Assembly (NCBI GenBank): GCA_019095985.1
Contig: CM032659.1
Location: 7,836,938 to 7,900,937 of the forward strand
Direction: 5' to 3'
From: Streblospio benedicti
Taxonomy: Eukaryota > Annelida > Polychaeta > Spionida > Spionidae
Length of the DNA stretch: 64,000 bases
The position numbers and the translations under genes were made by a program. The notes beneath the pieces were generated by a model. It saw only the letters and a program-made list of their open reading frames with translations, was not told the DNA's origin and made no database searches. The first letter of the stretch is position 1. Every line of letters begins with the position of its first letter. Of this stretch, positions 46,869-60,200 are shown piece by piece.

Positions 46869-47555
46869 ATAAGTACTGTGGTTCAGTCCACCTCACTTAT
46901 GACTGGCAATATGACTTGAGTGGAGTGGGCTCTGCAGACAATACATTAAAATTGTGATGTGTGATTATTTTCCTTCTCAAGCAAATCATGGATATAGTTT
47001 GTATGTATTTTCCATTGGCATTTTTTTATGTTAATGTACATCAAAATTTATTTTGTAATCATTTGTTTGCACCATAAATGTAAAATGAACTGTAGAATTG
47101 TGTGTACTTAATAAGGCAACCAAACTATGAGAATTTGAACCCCACTAAATAAATTGATCATTAATTTAATTCATTACGATCATCATCAAAACAAATCAGA
47201 ATTTATTACGATCATTGTTGGAAAATCATAACACTAATCATTGCCGAAATTATATTTTCAAATATCAACAAAACTAGACACAACAATGTGTTCAATGAAA
47301 TTCCCCATTTGCGCCCAACTCAATAATACATTGTAACACATCTTAAATGCTGTTTAATCTTTGATAGAAACTTAAATATGATAGCAAATTTAAAGTAATA
47401 AGACTCAGCTTCCCCCATCTTGGATAATCGTAATGCGCATGACGATAATCAGTGTCGGCACAGCAATGTTGATGTTGATATATATTGCATTTTGGTAAAG
47501 TAGGAATAATCCAACTAGTTCACTTCCTGTGGCCCTCCTCCCCTGATCCTCCCCG

Positions 47556-50500
47556 TCACTTCCTGGGCGCCCTCCTGCTGGACAACTTCTCACGTGCGGT
47601 GACCATACGTAGACTCGTACTGAGATGCAAGGTGGGGCTGTTACGCTCCACGGCGGGCAGCGGCTCGACCTAGATCAGCATCAACACATGCATGACACCA
47701 AGGCACACACACCACTCATACATAATGAGTAAATTTAAGCATCTTGTCTCTGAGCTTATAATTCATCCCTGACTCGTAGCTGATACTAAATTTTAAAATA
47801 TTCGAATGAGTTTTGTATGCAAGCTCATGAACTGACTGCCATCGAAAATGCAGTGCGATGAAAACGCCACTATGAAGAGTAAACTTATTGTGTACTTTTG
47901 GCACTCACCTCTTCATCTGTATTGAGGCTGGATGGTAATGAATGAGTCCGTTGTTTCACGCCCTGTAATGTAAGATTTACGTATTAGAATGATATTTGAG
48001 AGCATCTTACATTATTGCATTGCATGGTTTTGCCTATGCTACATCAGATTCGTGGATGTTATATTAGATATACGGTACACTTTATATAGACCACAGTGTA
48101 AAATCTTGAATGTCATGCAAAGTGGTGAAAGGGACTTTCTTCTCTGGATCTTGGAATCTGCGAGTGTACAGGTGATATACCAGCCCCAGTGTTTAGTGAC
48201 ATCTACTGGTTGGCGGGTCTGAACATGTATGCGTATTATATCATGGATTTGAAGCTAGGTCAGTCCTCAAAAATCAGTCCCAAATAATTCGATTACTTAC
48301 TGCATCTTTGGGATAATTCATCTTTTGCAGACCAATATCTGCCAGAGCTGCAATACACATGATAAAATTAGTCGTAGTATAACAAGAACCAAATAATGTG
48401 TATGTTCGTGCCTTCCTGCATATCCATCCATACATACGTCTACATAGTATAAAGTACTGAAGTAATGGATGTTTTTTTATCAAAATAATCTTACAAATTT
48501 TTAAAATTTAAATTACAAACAAACTCCATCGTTTTCTTTACATTATTTTCAGTTAAATCAGGTTCTAATAATGTCAATTATGGAGTTGTGAATCTCCATG
48601 AAAGATGTTTTAAACTTATCCACTAAATTGCCATCACAATTAATATGATAATGACAATGACTTACGCTCTGGTGTGGCACCATGTAAGTGTTCTACAACC
48701 TCCGCCTCCAGACTTTGGGAGTGCGCCGAAACCACCTATAGGGGAAGTCAAGATTGGCAGCTCCCGTTGCTTGCTGTATTTACATGTTTACCAACTAGTA
48801 ATGTGCGTATTTCATTGAACACGCATTACAATGGGCTCGTATACAACTAGTGCAGACTGCATACAATGAGAATAAACATGCAAAACCTATGATCTAGCAA
48901 AATATCACTAAGTCACAATTAATTACTTATCAGTATGCACTTGTTACCTCTTGTCCGGGTCCACATTCTATCCCGTTTCCCGTCCTCTCCGGCTCATCGT
49001 CAGTGTCCCTGATGTCCACAGGGTTGAGGCGACCGATCAGCACAAGCACAACGTCCATGAAGAGCTGGCAGATCTCAACCAGGGTGATAGCCGAGATGCC
49101 GACCCACAGCCCCACCACACCACCGATGTCTGAGATCAGTCTCGTGATCTATAAACATGGCACAAAATTAGACCTACTTCCCGGCCCTAAGCTGGTAGTT
49201 TAATTTTGGGCAAATGGTTTGCAAACATTCATTGCCAGGTGGGCAGATTGCATTTCTAGATTTGCCATATTAACATTCTAGTAGTTCAAGTGCCGGTCAC
49301 GTTTTGTCATCGTTGATGGAGCTAAAGGAACTTTTCACACCTGTATTTTACTGAGGTTTATTTAAAAATATAAGGAAGGGGGGGCTGCAAATACAATTTG
49401 ATGTTTTGATCATGGTGATAATCTAGACACATTTACCTGTAAAATGTTCACAGAGAAATATATTTGGGAAAAGATCGTTATGTCTGTGAAGAGACCATGT
49501 ATCGCTATGCTAAGAATGTTTTGGCTTCAATATTCAGGACTGTCTTTCCTTAGATTCATAAAGTACTAGTCAATCCTGTCTGTGACAACATGGAACATGT
49601 AGATGTACAACACCAACTTACCAGATAAGCAGGGTGCTCGACAGCCTCTTCATACTTCACCTCATCAAAGAAAACGTCCACTTTCAAGAAGTTGGCCCTA
49701 TGAAAAGTAAATATTAGTCAGCAGTCATAATACTTGCACATTATTTCCATTTCTAGCATTGTGTTTGCATTTAATATATTCAGCTTATGATAATTTGAGA
49801 TGATGAATTGCATAGAATCATACAATGATAAAATATGTAAAATAGATAAATAGATTTGTAGAGCACTCTATCCTTTAAAATGTTCTAAAGTGCTTTAACA
49901 AGATGAGAGTATTTAAACGATAACATGATCTTAATAAAATATCAGTTAAAAGTCAATTAGATTAATGAAATATCAATAGAGTCATAAGAAAATAAAACTG
50001 CAAGTAAAATGGCCCTTTAGGTAGAAAAAGTCTTAACTTGATGCTTAAAAGAAATTGGGCATTTTGTTCCAAAGTCTCGGAGCTGGTATTATTGAAATGA
50101 ATCGTGCTTTTAGTAAATTACTGTCGAAAGTCTTCCAAAATAAATACTTCTTGTTAGTGTGTATCTCCTAAAAGCTCAAAGAGCAATTATCCTACCAGTA
50201 TAATACCATTAAAGATTGGCACTGACCTGAATTGTTCTGGAGAGCGGATGATGGCCTTAAACTTCTCACTGCGAGTTCTCATCTGATCCTCCATCATATA
50301 CTTCAGAAAGGATAAAACAGTTTTTTACTAGCATACCAGGTAGTTCTGGAGATGCTGTCAAAACATATGTGGTGCTCTTACTGTATGGTTTGTATCTTAG
50401 AGAGATGCCATGTGCATTTTACAGTACCACTGGTGATACACACCACTATACCTACTTTTACTGTATACTAGGTTGGACGGCATGAGTGTCTGAAGGATGT

Positions 50501-53500
50501 ACCATTTTCATAAAAGCTCACGACGAAAATATGTCAAAAATTTACAAAATTTTCAACTTTACAAACAGAAACTAATTAATGAACACTGCATCTTACCAGA
50601 TAACTCTCCCCGGGCCAAGTGGATTTGCTGGATGTGAAAGAGAAAACCTCCTCGCTGGAAAAGATTATTGCGTAAAATGTATAGCAGCTCTTTGCAGGAT
50701 ACATGTCAGATTATACACGACAGTAGGAAGTATTTTTTATACAGCGATGGGTATGTTTGATGCATGCCATGGCTGCGTCATAGCATCATTAAATTAGCAC
50801 AAATCATTATTTTCGACAATGATCTATATTAACCAGTGGACATTTACAATATTTAATTCATCTGCATTTGCCACGTATGAATCGTTTTTCTCTTTGTTAC
50901 ACAGGGTAAAGTCTGGATGTGCATACCATGTAGCCAAGTTTTCGTAGGACTTGGCAACTTGTCTATATGTACACTTTGATATCTAGATTACTTTCATTAT
51001 ATCTGAGTTGACACATCTCAAATTCATTATACTAGATACTTTTAAATGCCCACATACGTGGTTATAATAGATGCCCATTTTACGAAAACTATGAAATCAA
51101 AGAGTACATTGTGACACAGTATATACAAAAATGCATCACCAATTGCATAACATAAATTGTAAAACCTGGTCCAATAATCAAAACATATATCATTAAATAT
51201 CTAAATACACCAACACCAATATTAATGTTTCAATAAACTGCAATCAGTAGTCTACCCCAAGTTGCTTAGAGAACGAGCACATATAGCACTGGTATGCACA
51301 ATCCTGGAATGTGCATGTGCTGCATGGGAACAGCACCGGACAAAATAAAAAAATGTCCTTGGACAAACCCAGCGTAGGGCAGCACGATTCATAATGAGAG
51401 ACCATCATGGGGAGTGCAGTGTATCACAAATGATGAGAGAACTCGGGTCGGACAGTATGGAACTACCTTGCCGCTACATCAAACTGGCTTTTATGGGCTA
51501 AGTCCTTGCCTGGAAAGTGGCAGTACCGATTAACAATATCGTGGTCAGACCTGATGCAAGGACACGGGCAAATCACCAATTTAAATTTAGACATATGGCA
51601 ACAAAATCATCAATTTACAAAAATAAAATAAAATGAATAAATAAATCTATTGAACTATTCCAAAGTGGATTGAACTTCGAAAGGTGGCTGTGCTACGACC
51701 CTCGAAGAGGTCCAAACATATGACCCAGAGGAGACCGCACAGCCTGCCCACACCAAAGCAGTGCCACATACCCCCTTTACGTGATACCCAAAACGGTTTT
51801 TGCGAAGCAAACAGACAGATACAGATGAACTAATAAACAAAACCAAAAGCGAGGGATGCTCGACATCAATTGATATTTTACTTGTAATGTATGATTGTTC
51901 TATCTCATGGAAACCTATCATTTTGTGGACATGTGCATAGAAAGGGTTGGGGAGCTAATTGTGCATGGGGCACTTACTTGCACAGGTCGGGGCATGAGCA
52001 GGGCAGTTGGCTGGTAAAAACCATTCGGTCCACAGCGGAGCTGCATGCCTCATCTTTATAAATAATCAACATAATTTTTATTATTGAAAATTGAAAATAA
52101 TTTTTAATATTTCTATTATTAAAATGACTTTGTGTTCAGTGTATCGAAAATTAGTCTAGTTGTAGAATGGCATATTTTGCTAAACCGTGTTTTGTGGTAT
52201 GGATGATATTTTATGATTGATTCTTGTACTTTGACATGTTCTGAGCGGTATTCTGCTGGGTCCGGTCTGGCACACTTAAGGAAAATTTTGTACAGGCGAA
52301 AAACAAAATGGCTGCCATGAAATGCAATAATCTCCCATAACTCCCTTCATATCTACTTTAGAGAGATGATTTTAGTGTGTCTATTGATGTATTTGAGGAC
52401 CCCAAAGTTGAAAGGCCATTTTGTATTTTTTGCCAATAAAATCCATGTTATACGTATAAAGGAAGCATATTAGATAAACCTGTCGGCACTTTCAACTTTG
52501 GGGTCCTCACAAATATTAATATACACACCAAAATCACCTTTCTAAATTAGATATGAAGGGAGTTATGGGAGATTATTGTGTTCAGTGCGGCCATTTTGTT
52601 TTCGCGTGTAAAAGAATTTCCTCAAGGGTGCCAGACCGGCCCCCGGCAGAATCCTGCTCAGGACTGCTCAGGACATATCAAAGTAGAAGAATCAATCATG
52701 AAACATAATTCTTACCACAAAACATGCTTCTGCTAAATTCTGCTGGACTAAATGCATTATCTGTCTGAAAATTATATGAATTATAATAGTACAAAATATA
52801 AGATACCACTAATATTCTTGTTACATTATTGTTTTATTTATTGTTTTATTTATAGTGTGTGTATGTTTTACAACTAATGATATTGACAGGAGTGTGGTTG
52901 GAATAAGAAATCACTGTATTAGGAAGACACCACACAAACATGGCATTGGATATAGATACGGGCTGCTACATACATGACTCACTGTCATTTAACTCATTTC
53001 AATACCAGTTAGCTAATTAGGGTCTATGTTCTCATGCATAATGTATATTAGGGGGAACATATAGGGAGTTTTGCTCTTCAAATCTGATTCAATTACTACT
53101 GCTTTTAATTGCATTATGTTTCATATTGGTATTGTAAATAGTTTGAAGACTTTGCAGGTACAAAAAATATATGAACGATTAAGAGGAATTTTTTTTTTCT
53201 TTTCATTTATTGAAATTAAGAAGTTAGAATAATTATTCTTGTGGTTTGAAATCTTTAAAACGAGGATTGATTACTCTATTGGCATTCTACATAAACATGC
53301 CAGCTTTTATTCCAGCCTATACAAAAGCATACCTATTTTGGAGACCCTTTCTTAGGCCCCCAGCATAAGGTGGTGACACCAAACGTCCGTTAATGTCATT
53401 TTCAAATGCCCAAATGATTTGTTATAGATTATATTTTCTTGTACATGTATATACACACAATGAAAATGCAATTGGATTCTTTTTTGATGGTGGCTAAACC

Positions 53501-56500
53501 TGATTAGCAAGTGTGTGATAGAGAGCCAGCCAATTCACACTGCAGTACCACCACTCATGTAGGCACCAAACTCACACAAAAGCTTAGTCCTCATGAACTA
53601 TCTAACGCCCTGCATATACAAATACCTGTGGCCCCACAAAGCATGGCACCACTAGGCACCACAAGGGCCGCATCTGCACAAAAGCAGAGTCAGCTTCTCC
53701 TCTTGTAGACACGTCTTCTGGCATGCCTCGACGTATGGAAAACATGCAAAGTGAGATAATTATGGAATAAAATATTGTGAATTAAAAGGTGTGCATTAAA
53801 TAGAAAAGCTAGTGGATGTGTCAAATAGAGGGAGGCAGAATTGTGGATTAACAGTGAAACCAATAACCTGGTTTAAATGAAGTGTGTGGTGTGCGTGCGT
53901 GTGTGCGCACTCGCGTGCATATTGTGTGTATGTCAGTACGGAATGTCTTCTGCACACGGCCACAATAGTTAAAGTTAAAACATTATAAAACGGATCATAA
54001 TTAAAAGTATTCCTTTTCCAAGACTAAGGGTTATCTCAATGCCACAGGGGTCCCCAGGGATCTATGGTCAGAGATCATTAGTTTCAACAATTGTCATAAA
54101 ACATCATTTTAGATGGGAGTTCTCTGCGTGTTGGAGAAACAATCCTGCGTGTATGGAGTGTGTCATTAAACCCAAGACCATTAAAACACATCATCATGTC
54201 ATAAAACATCATTTGTAACAACTTGGGTGTGTGTGTGTGTGTGTGTGTTGCGTGACATATTCCATGGTAGACGAATGTTTTACTCTTGTTTTGCTCAAAA
54301 CACAATAACCAACAAAGAAAACAGACAGAAGACTCAAATCAATCAATCAAAATTTCAGGCACATTAGTCCCTTACAACATTAATCATACGGACAAAAAAT
54401 TAACAGGTTCTCAGGAAGGTTTTTTTATTGATATATCTACCTTTAGTGAATAAATTTTGTAGAAGTGTAGGGCCCGCTTTCAAAGTGCAGTTTCTGTAAA
54501 GGTTCATATAAATATTGCTTCACCTAAAAGAAAGCATATTCATTATCAATATTTACAAAATTAAAAATGTTGAGTCTCATTTTCCTTGAGGATAATACAA
54601 TATTAATTATTAATTGTGATATCAAAGGTAAAGTAGTGAGAATTTTGTCACGTCCCATTTTCCTCTCTAAATAATTGATAAACAACAATAATTATGAAAT
54701 CTGTAGCTAAAGTTACATACATAGAGTTACAAATTGAATACATATTTATAAATCATCAAACCTATAATGAAACAGGCGGCATTGAAATGCGTCTTTGACA
54801 ATGAAATGTCATAAAACATAATCCCAACTGTGACGCATTGAGTCCAGACAATAACTTTTATTATAACTAGCTAATTATAACCCTAACCAGAGGGTTAATA
54901 GCGTTATTACCTATGCATTCACATTCTAAGAAACTTCAGTCAAGATGCACTGAAATGCCTTGGCACTTACCATTCGACCTTGACTGACCTCATGGTCCCA
55001 GGGAAAATATCAATGCCCTTACCTGGAAAAGGCTCCGATCCCGTTTTTGGGTTGCCAAAAGGATGCCGGGACTTGGGGAGAGGCCCCATACTGACTCTGG
55101 GGCCCCAAACAGGATATGGGGTTTTTGAAAAATAATCTTAGTAAGATTAAAAAACTTAAGTATCTCTTTCAGGTGAAATATTATTGGAAAAAAATGATGA
55201 TTCAATTGTTACATGCCCCCCCAGTCACCTTTTTTCCCAAAAATTTTTGATAAAATAATTTGGGAAAAAGGGGAAAAAAAAATACCGTAATAAAAGGGCC
55301 AGCTTTTTGTGCTTTTTCTTAAGGTCTCATTGTCCAACATTAAATGGCAATTACCATAGATTGGGGTTTAAAAAATGAGCTAAAAAGGTTTCAACAAAAA
55401 TTAAATGTGGAAAAAAATATATCTCACCCCCCATTTAAAAAAAACGCAAAAACTGAACCCCAAAAAAAACGGGAATAACAGCAACCACTGCAGCTCAAAC
55501 ATGACCAGCTTCATAACCATCGGTTTTGTTATTGATTGATACGATATTTCAGTAACTGTAGCAATGGCAGATATCATTCTCTTGTAAATGTCTCTGGTAC
55601 TATCAAACATATTTGTACCACAGTAGACATAACTTGACAGACTTAATCTCTAATCTTCCATTGGGTTAGCGGCAACACCCGTCGTCAGCTATGTGCATTG
55701 TGGAGTACAAGTAATGCTGGATATTCGGTCTGTGAAACTGCGAGAGAGAGAAGTTAGCAATGAATTCACCTGAACAAACACGTAATGAAATTGCAGTCTT
55801 TGACTGTGTTCCACTAACCTAGGCCCGCAGTTCCTGCTGTTCCAAGTGCAGCCCTGCAGCATGTCGTCGAGACTGTGCCCCATCTTCTTCCTGATGCTCG
55901 AGTCGCTTGATGGCAGGGGCTCTCGACAGGTTCTGCTCTGGGGTCACAATACAAAATCTTAAATTGTTTAAGCCAGAAAGGTAGTGAAATAGATTAATTG
56001 AGTTTCAATAGATATGTTAGTATGATTGGGAATACAAAATATTTTGAAATGATTTATGATTTATTGGACAGGAATATATCATTATATGTAATTAAATCAT
56101 TAGACTTGTGACTCAAGTCAGGTTCAGACTATGTCACATAGTCTATGGTGAGATTCATCCCCCGGCCATATGGCAAATTGCCCTTTGCAGCTCAGGCTAA
56201 CTCATTAGTCCAATTGGTCCTTTGGTTTTTTATATGAAATCCAACATAGTTCTAATTCACCCTCTCTCAAACTTACTGGCCTCCACAGCGACAGTGGGCA
56301 CTTCCTTGTCCCCACAAACCAGGCTTTGACTGAGGTCCACTTCTGGTCAAATGGCTCATCAGTTGGGTCCGAAGTAGCTGCTGGTGTCTGCAATTGGTCA
56401 AAATAGAAACCATTTGGTCATTTTGCTTGCATGCCTCATTTTGAACCTGTAGGTGTAATGAAATATATTTCATCTTGAAAACTACACCATTTAATGGGCT

Positions 56501-56589
56501 ATTGATTTCAAATATGTGCTCACCTTCGCTCCTTGGGCTGGTGGAGGCAGACTAGCATCAATGTTGAATGGTCCATCAGTAGTTAAGCC
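47556..56589 (-). CDS. DEG/ENaC amiloride-sensitive sodium channel, left (3'-complete) copy
   Basis: Trimeric DEG/ENaC channels conduct sodium across the plasma membrane. Exons, 5' to 3': 56589-56524 (TTDGPFNIDASLPPP), 56387-56277, 55937-55819 (MGHSLDDMLQGCTW, the family's GHxLEDML motif), a possible one near 55737, 55022-54971 (GIDIFPGT, palm beta-strand), 54523-54441, 52764-52716, 52053-51978 (LPCSCPDLC), 50627-50597 (NKSTWPGESYL), 50300-50227, 49697-49622 (FLKVDVFFDEVKYEE), 49148-48948 (second membrane helix with the G-I-S selectivity filter in GGVVGLWVGISAITLVEICQ), 48735-48666, 48347-48301, 47962-47909 and 47669-47556 (stop). Phases agree from 52764 to the stop. Two exons carry indels against the right copy: 54523-54441 is two bases longer (stop TAA) and 54971 lacks one base. 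TM1 exons are absent, so alone this copy cannot encode a channel. Confidence 0.85.
49850..50215. repeat. Intronic repeat-like segment, duplicated at 58.87-59.31 kb
   Basis: TTTGTAGAGCACTCTATCC, AAAGTGCTTTAACAAGATGAG and GGCATTTTGTTCCAAAGTCT resemble the body of a dispersed element. It is present in both channel copies and diverged by small indels. The family is not recognised. Confidence 0.4.
51290..51640 (+). mobile_element. LINE (Jockey/CR1-like) 3' fragment in channel intron
   Basis: The + strand reads QRRAARFIMRDHHGECSVSQ, then MMRELGSDSMELPCRYIKLAFMG and a stop, the conserved RRAARF..(Y/H)...SV..ML..L...L..RR segment near the end of Jockey/CR1 reverse transcriptases. Further on, in another frame, RPDARTRANHQFKF and RHMATKSSIYK match the following family motif (R..TR..H...F). 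It is antisense to the channel gene. A rearranged counterpart is at 60.43-60.67 kb. Confidence 0.7.
52255..52645. mobile_element. Large inverted repeat (MITE-like) in channel intron
   Basis: GGGTCCGGTCTGGCAC pairs with GTGCCAGACCGGCCCC. AATAATCTCCCATAACTCCC and GAGGACCCCAAAGTTGAAAG pair with their inverses further right. Arms are about 180 bases. In the right channel copy only scattered pieces of the left arm (61273-61330) and a worn right arm (61480-61660) remain. Confidence 0.75.
53028..53480 (+). repeat. GGACT 3'-UTR-like segment in channel intron
   Basis: It shares ordered blocks with 37950-38560 (CTCATGCATAATGTAT, TTCAATTACTACTGCTTTTA, TTGAAGACTTTGC, CTTTAAAACGAGG, TTTTCAAATGCCCAAATGA). 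It lies on the strand opposite to the channel gene. Duplicated at 62028-62480. Confidence 0.6.
54980..55510. other. Low-quality-looking stretch in left channel copy
   Basis: This intron stretch is unusually rich in homopolymer runs (A, C, G and T of 5-9 bases) and repeated fragments such as CCCCAAA and GGGGTTT. Similarity to the right copy fades at about 55016, close to the start of the GIDIFPGT exon. It may be poor consensus sequence or simple-sequence expansion. Confidence 0.4.
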
Positions 56590-56613
56590 CTGCTAGTTGT
56601 GCCAGTTTGGGTG

Positions 56614-56935
56614 GCATATATTTGGTTGTTCCATCAGTGGTTGGTCTATCAGTGGTTGGTGGATCAGTGGTTGTTTTCTCAGTTGTTGATCCAGTCATGA
56701 TTAGTCCGTCTGTGGCGTGACCTTCAGAGGATTGCTATCTATTGAAGACCTATAAGTGTTATTCCATGCATGTTGTTCCATCAGTGGTTGTTCCATCAGT
56801 GGTTTGCCCATCAGAGGCTGGTGCATCAGTGGTTGGTCTATCATCGGTTGGTCCATCAGTGGCTGGTCCATCGGTGGTTTGTCCATCAGAGGCTGGTGCA
56901 TCAGTGGTTGGTCTATCAGTGGTTGGTCTATTATT
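56614..56935 (-). repeat. 15-bp minisatellite, possibly coding a Thr-Asp-Gly-Pro linker
   Basis: About 16 degenerate copies of a 15-base unit, ACCACTGATGGACCA on the minus strand, lie in two blocks (56614-56690 and 56768-56935). The frame TTDGPTTDR recurs and the adjoining channel exon begins GLTTDGPFN, so the minisatellite may derive from, or be part of, an extracellular linker. In the larger block the frame reaches a stop without an obvious donor, so coding use is unproven. It abuts the duplication junction. Confidence 0.7.
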
Positions 56936-57221
56936 GCATGCATGTATTTTGCCTATGCTACATCAGATTTGTGGATGTTATATTAGATATACGGTACACT
57001 TTATATAGACCACAGTGTAAAATCTTGAATGTCATGCAAAGTGGTGAAAGGGACTTTCTTCTCTGGATCTTGGAATCTGCGAGTGTACAGGTGATATACC
57101 AGCCCTGCGTTTAGTGACATCTACTGGTTAGCGGGTCTGAACATGTATGCGTATTATATCATGGATTTGAAGCTAGGTCAGTCCTCAAAAATCAGTCCCA
57201 AATAATTCCTCGATTACTTAC

Positions 57222-60200
57222 TGTATCTTTGGAGAATTCATCTTTTGCAGACCAGTATTCAAGCCAGAGCTGCAATACACACACGATAAAATTAGTCGTA
57301 GTGTATATCAAGAACCAAATAATGTATGTTCGTGCCTTCTGCATATCCATCCATACATACGTCTACATAGTATAAAGTACTGAAGTAACGGATGTTTTTT
57401 TATCAAAATAATCTTACAAATTTTAAAATTTAAATTACAAACAAACTCCATCGTTTTCTTTTTACATTATTTTCAGTTAAGTCAGATCTAATAATGTCAA
57501 TTATGGAGTTGTGAATCTCCATGAAAGATGTTTTAAACTTATCCAATTAAATTACCATAACAATTAATATGATAATGACAATGACTTACGCTCTGGTGTG
57601 GCACCATGTAAGTGTTCTAGATCCTGTAGTTCCAGCAGGCAGGAGGTCGTGGTAGACGAGTGCTCTAGAACCCCTTCCTCCAGACTTTGGGAGTGCGCCA
57701 AAACCACCTATAGGGAAAACATGACCTATAGTGGAAGTCAAGATTGGTGCTTCCGTTACTTGCAGTATTTAAACATAAGCCAACTAGCTATCAACATACA
57801 TGTATTTGATTTTACACCTAGTATACAAATAGGGAACACTATACACATTATACAATGGACATAAATACGCAAGATGTACGTACTAGAAAAATATCTGTAT
57901 GATGAATAGTCTCTTATTAAGTCACAATTAATTCCTAATCAGTGTGCATTAGTTACCTGTTGTTTGGTCCCTTGTTCTATCCTCTTTCCAGTCGTGGCCT
58001 GGCTCTTTGGCTCATCGTCAGTGTCCCTGATGTCCACAGGGTTAAGGCGACCGATCAGCACAAGCACAACGTCCAAGAAGAGCTGGCAGATCTCAAACAG
58101 GGTGATAGCGGAGATGCCGACCCACAGCCCCACCACACCGCCAATGTCAGAGATCAGCCTCGTGATCTATAAACACAGTCCAAAATAAGACCTACCTCGC
58201 GGCCCTAGGCTGGTTGATTAATTTAAGGGCATTGGTTTGAAAACTTAAACGTGCATTGCTTGGTGGCCAGAATGTGTTTGTAAAAAGCCCGCTATATCAA
58301 TATTATTCAACTACTTGGCTTTACTGATGGACCTGACAGAACATTTTCACACACTGTCAACACACATATTTCACTGGCAACACCAGGTTTTCAGAATAAG
58401 TGGTTGAGGTCTGTTCACAACATGGTCTGCAAACACAATTTCTATGAGTTCTGCCCATGGCCATAGATCTACACAGACACATTTTAAGGCTGTCAAAAGT
58501 TAGATGGGAAATGCACTGGAAAAATGATGAACATGTGTACTACGACTGTTTTGGCTTCAATATTTGGGACTCTTTTCCTAGGTTTATGATGTACTAGCCA
58601 ATCCGGGCTTTGATAACACGATAGAAGTATAGTGCGCAGTTACCAGATAAGCAGGGTACTCGACAGCCTCTTCATACTTCACCTCATCGAAGAACACATC
58701 CACTTTCAAGACGTTGGCCCTATGAAAAGTAAATATTGGTCAGCAGTCATAATACTTGCACATTATTTGCATTTCTAGCGCATTGTGTTTGCATTTAATA
58801 TAATCAGCTTGTAATAATTTGAGATGATGAATTGCATAGAATCACACAATCATAAATGAATAAAATAGATAAAATAAACAAATACATTTGTAGAGCGCTC
58901 TATCCATGAAAATGTTCTCAAGCACTTAAACAAGGTAAGAGTATTGAAACAATGACATGATCCTAAATTATCATTTAAAAAGTCACATAGATTGATAAAA
59001 TATCATAATATCATAATAAATATCATAATATTATAGTCATAAGAAAACAAACATGAATATATAAAAGAAAAACTACAAGTAAAATGGTTTTAAAATAAAA
59101 AAAATATCTCAAATTGATGCTTAAAGGAAATAACAGTTTCAGCTTTTAATATAAATGGGCATTTTGTTCCAAAGTCTAGGAGCTACTAATGCTGAAATAA
59201 AATGTATGTTTAGTAAATGACCGTCACAAGTCTTAAAACATGAATACTCCGTGTTAGTGTGTATCTCATAAAAGCTAAAAAAATAATAATTGTAGCAGTA
59301 TAATACCATTAAAGATTGGCACTGACCTGAATTGTTCTGGAGAGCTGATGATAGCCTTAAACTTCTCACTGCGAGTTCTCATCTGATCCTCCATCATATA
59401 CTTCAGAAAGGATAAAACAGTTTTTTACTAGCATACCAGGTAGTTCTAGAGATGCTTTTTTTTTTATGTGGTGCTTGTGTATGGTTTGTATCTTAGAGAG
59501 ATGCCATTGATTTTACAGTACCACTGGTGATACACACCAATATGACCTGACTTTTTACTGTATACTAGGTTGGACGGAATAGTGGATATATAATTTTCAA
59601 AAAAGCTAATTCCGAAAATATGTCAAATTTTACAAAATTTTCAATTTACAAACAGAAACTAATTAATGAACACTCAACTTATTGCACAAAGATCCCCGGC
59701 CAAGTTTTTTTGTATATTTTTAAGAGAAAAACTTTTCTTTAAAAAATTTTGCAAATAGAATTTGCAGCTCTTGCATATGCATGTCAGATTATACACGACA
59801 AAGCAAGTATTTTTGAACAGCGATGGGTATGTTTGAAACCCACATGGCTTTGCGTGAAAATAGTTAAATTTAGCACAAATTAGATACCTTTTCAAAAATG
59901 AATTTTTTATTCAGTGGACATTTATATATCATTTAATTCATAAACTTTGCCATTATGAATCACACTTGTTAAATGTAGTTTCATGTTGAAAGGATGTTAT
60001 TCAGGATTTTAGAAGTTGAACTTTGTTAATTTGTACACTTTGATATCTATTGATTTTTTATATAAATCTGAGCAAACATCTCAAAATCTTATACTAGATA
60101 CTTTTAAATGACCACATACGTGGTTATTTTCATTTCCATTTAACGAAAAACTATGTTTGTTGAGTACATTCTCACACAGTATATACAAAAATCAACAAAC

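Larger units (their letters stand above)
46191..47555. other. MIF 3' flank and intergenic region
   Basis: It separates convergent genes: MIF (+) ends at 46190 and the channel gene (-) ends at 47556. It contains the hairpin element at 46249 and a CTGGATCTGCCAG-family MITE at 46697. No exon is seen. Confidence 0.6.

Noticed and set aside
47485-47673. Plus-strand frame considered as the last MIF exon
   Set aside because: The exon at 46127-46190 fits phase, motif and total length; this frame is antisense to the last channel exon.
53511-53708. Plus-strand frame recurring at 62537
   Set aside because: It recurs only because of the tandem duplication, with frame-breaking differences between the copies; no family resemblance.
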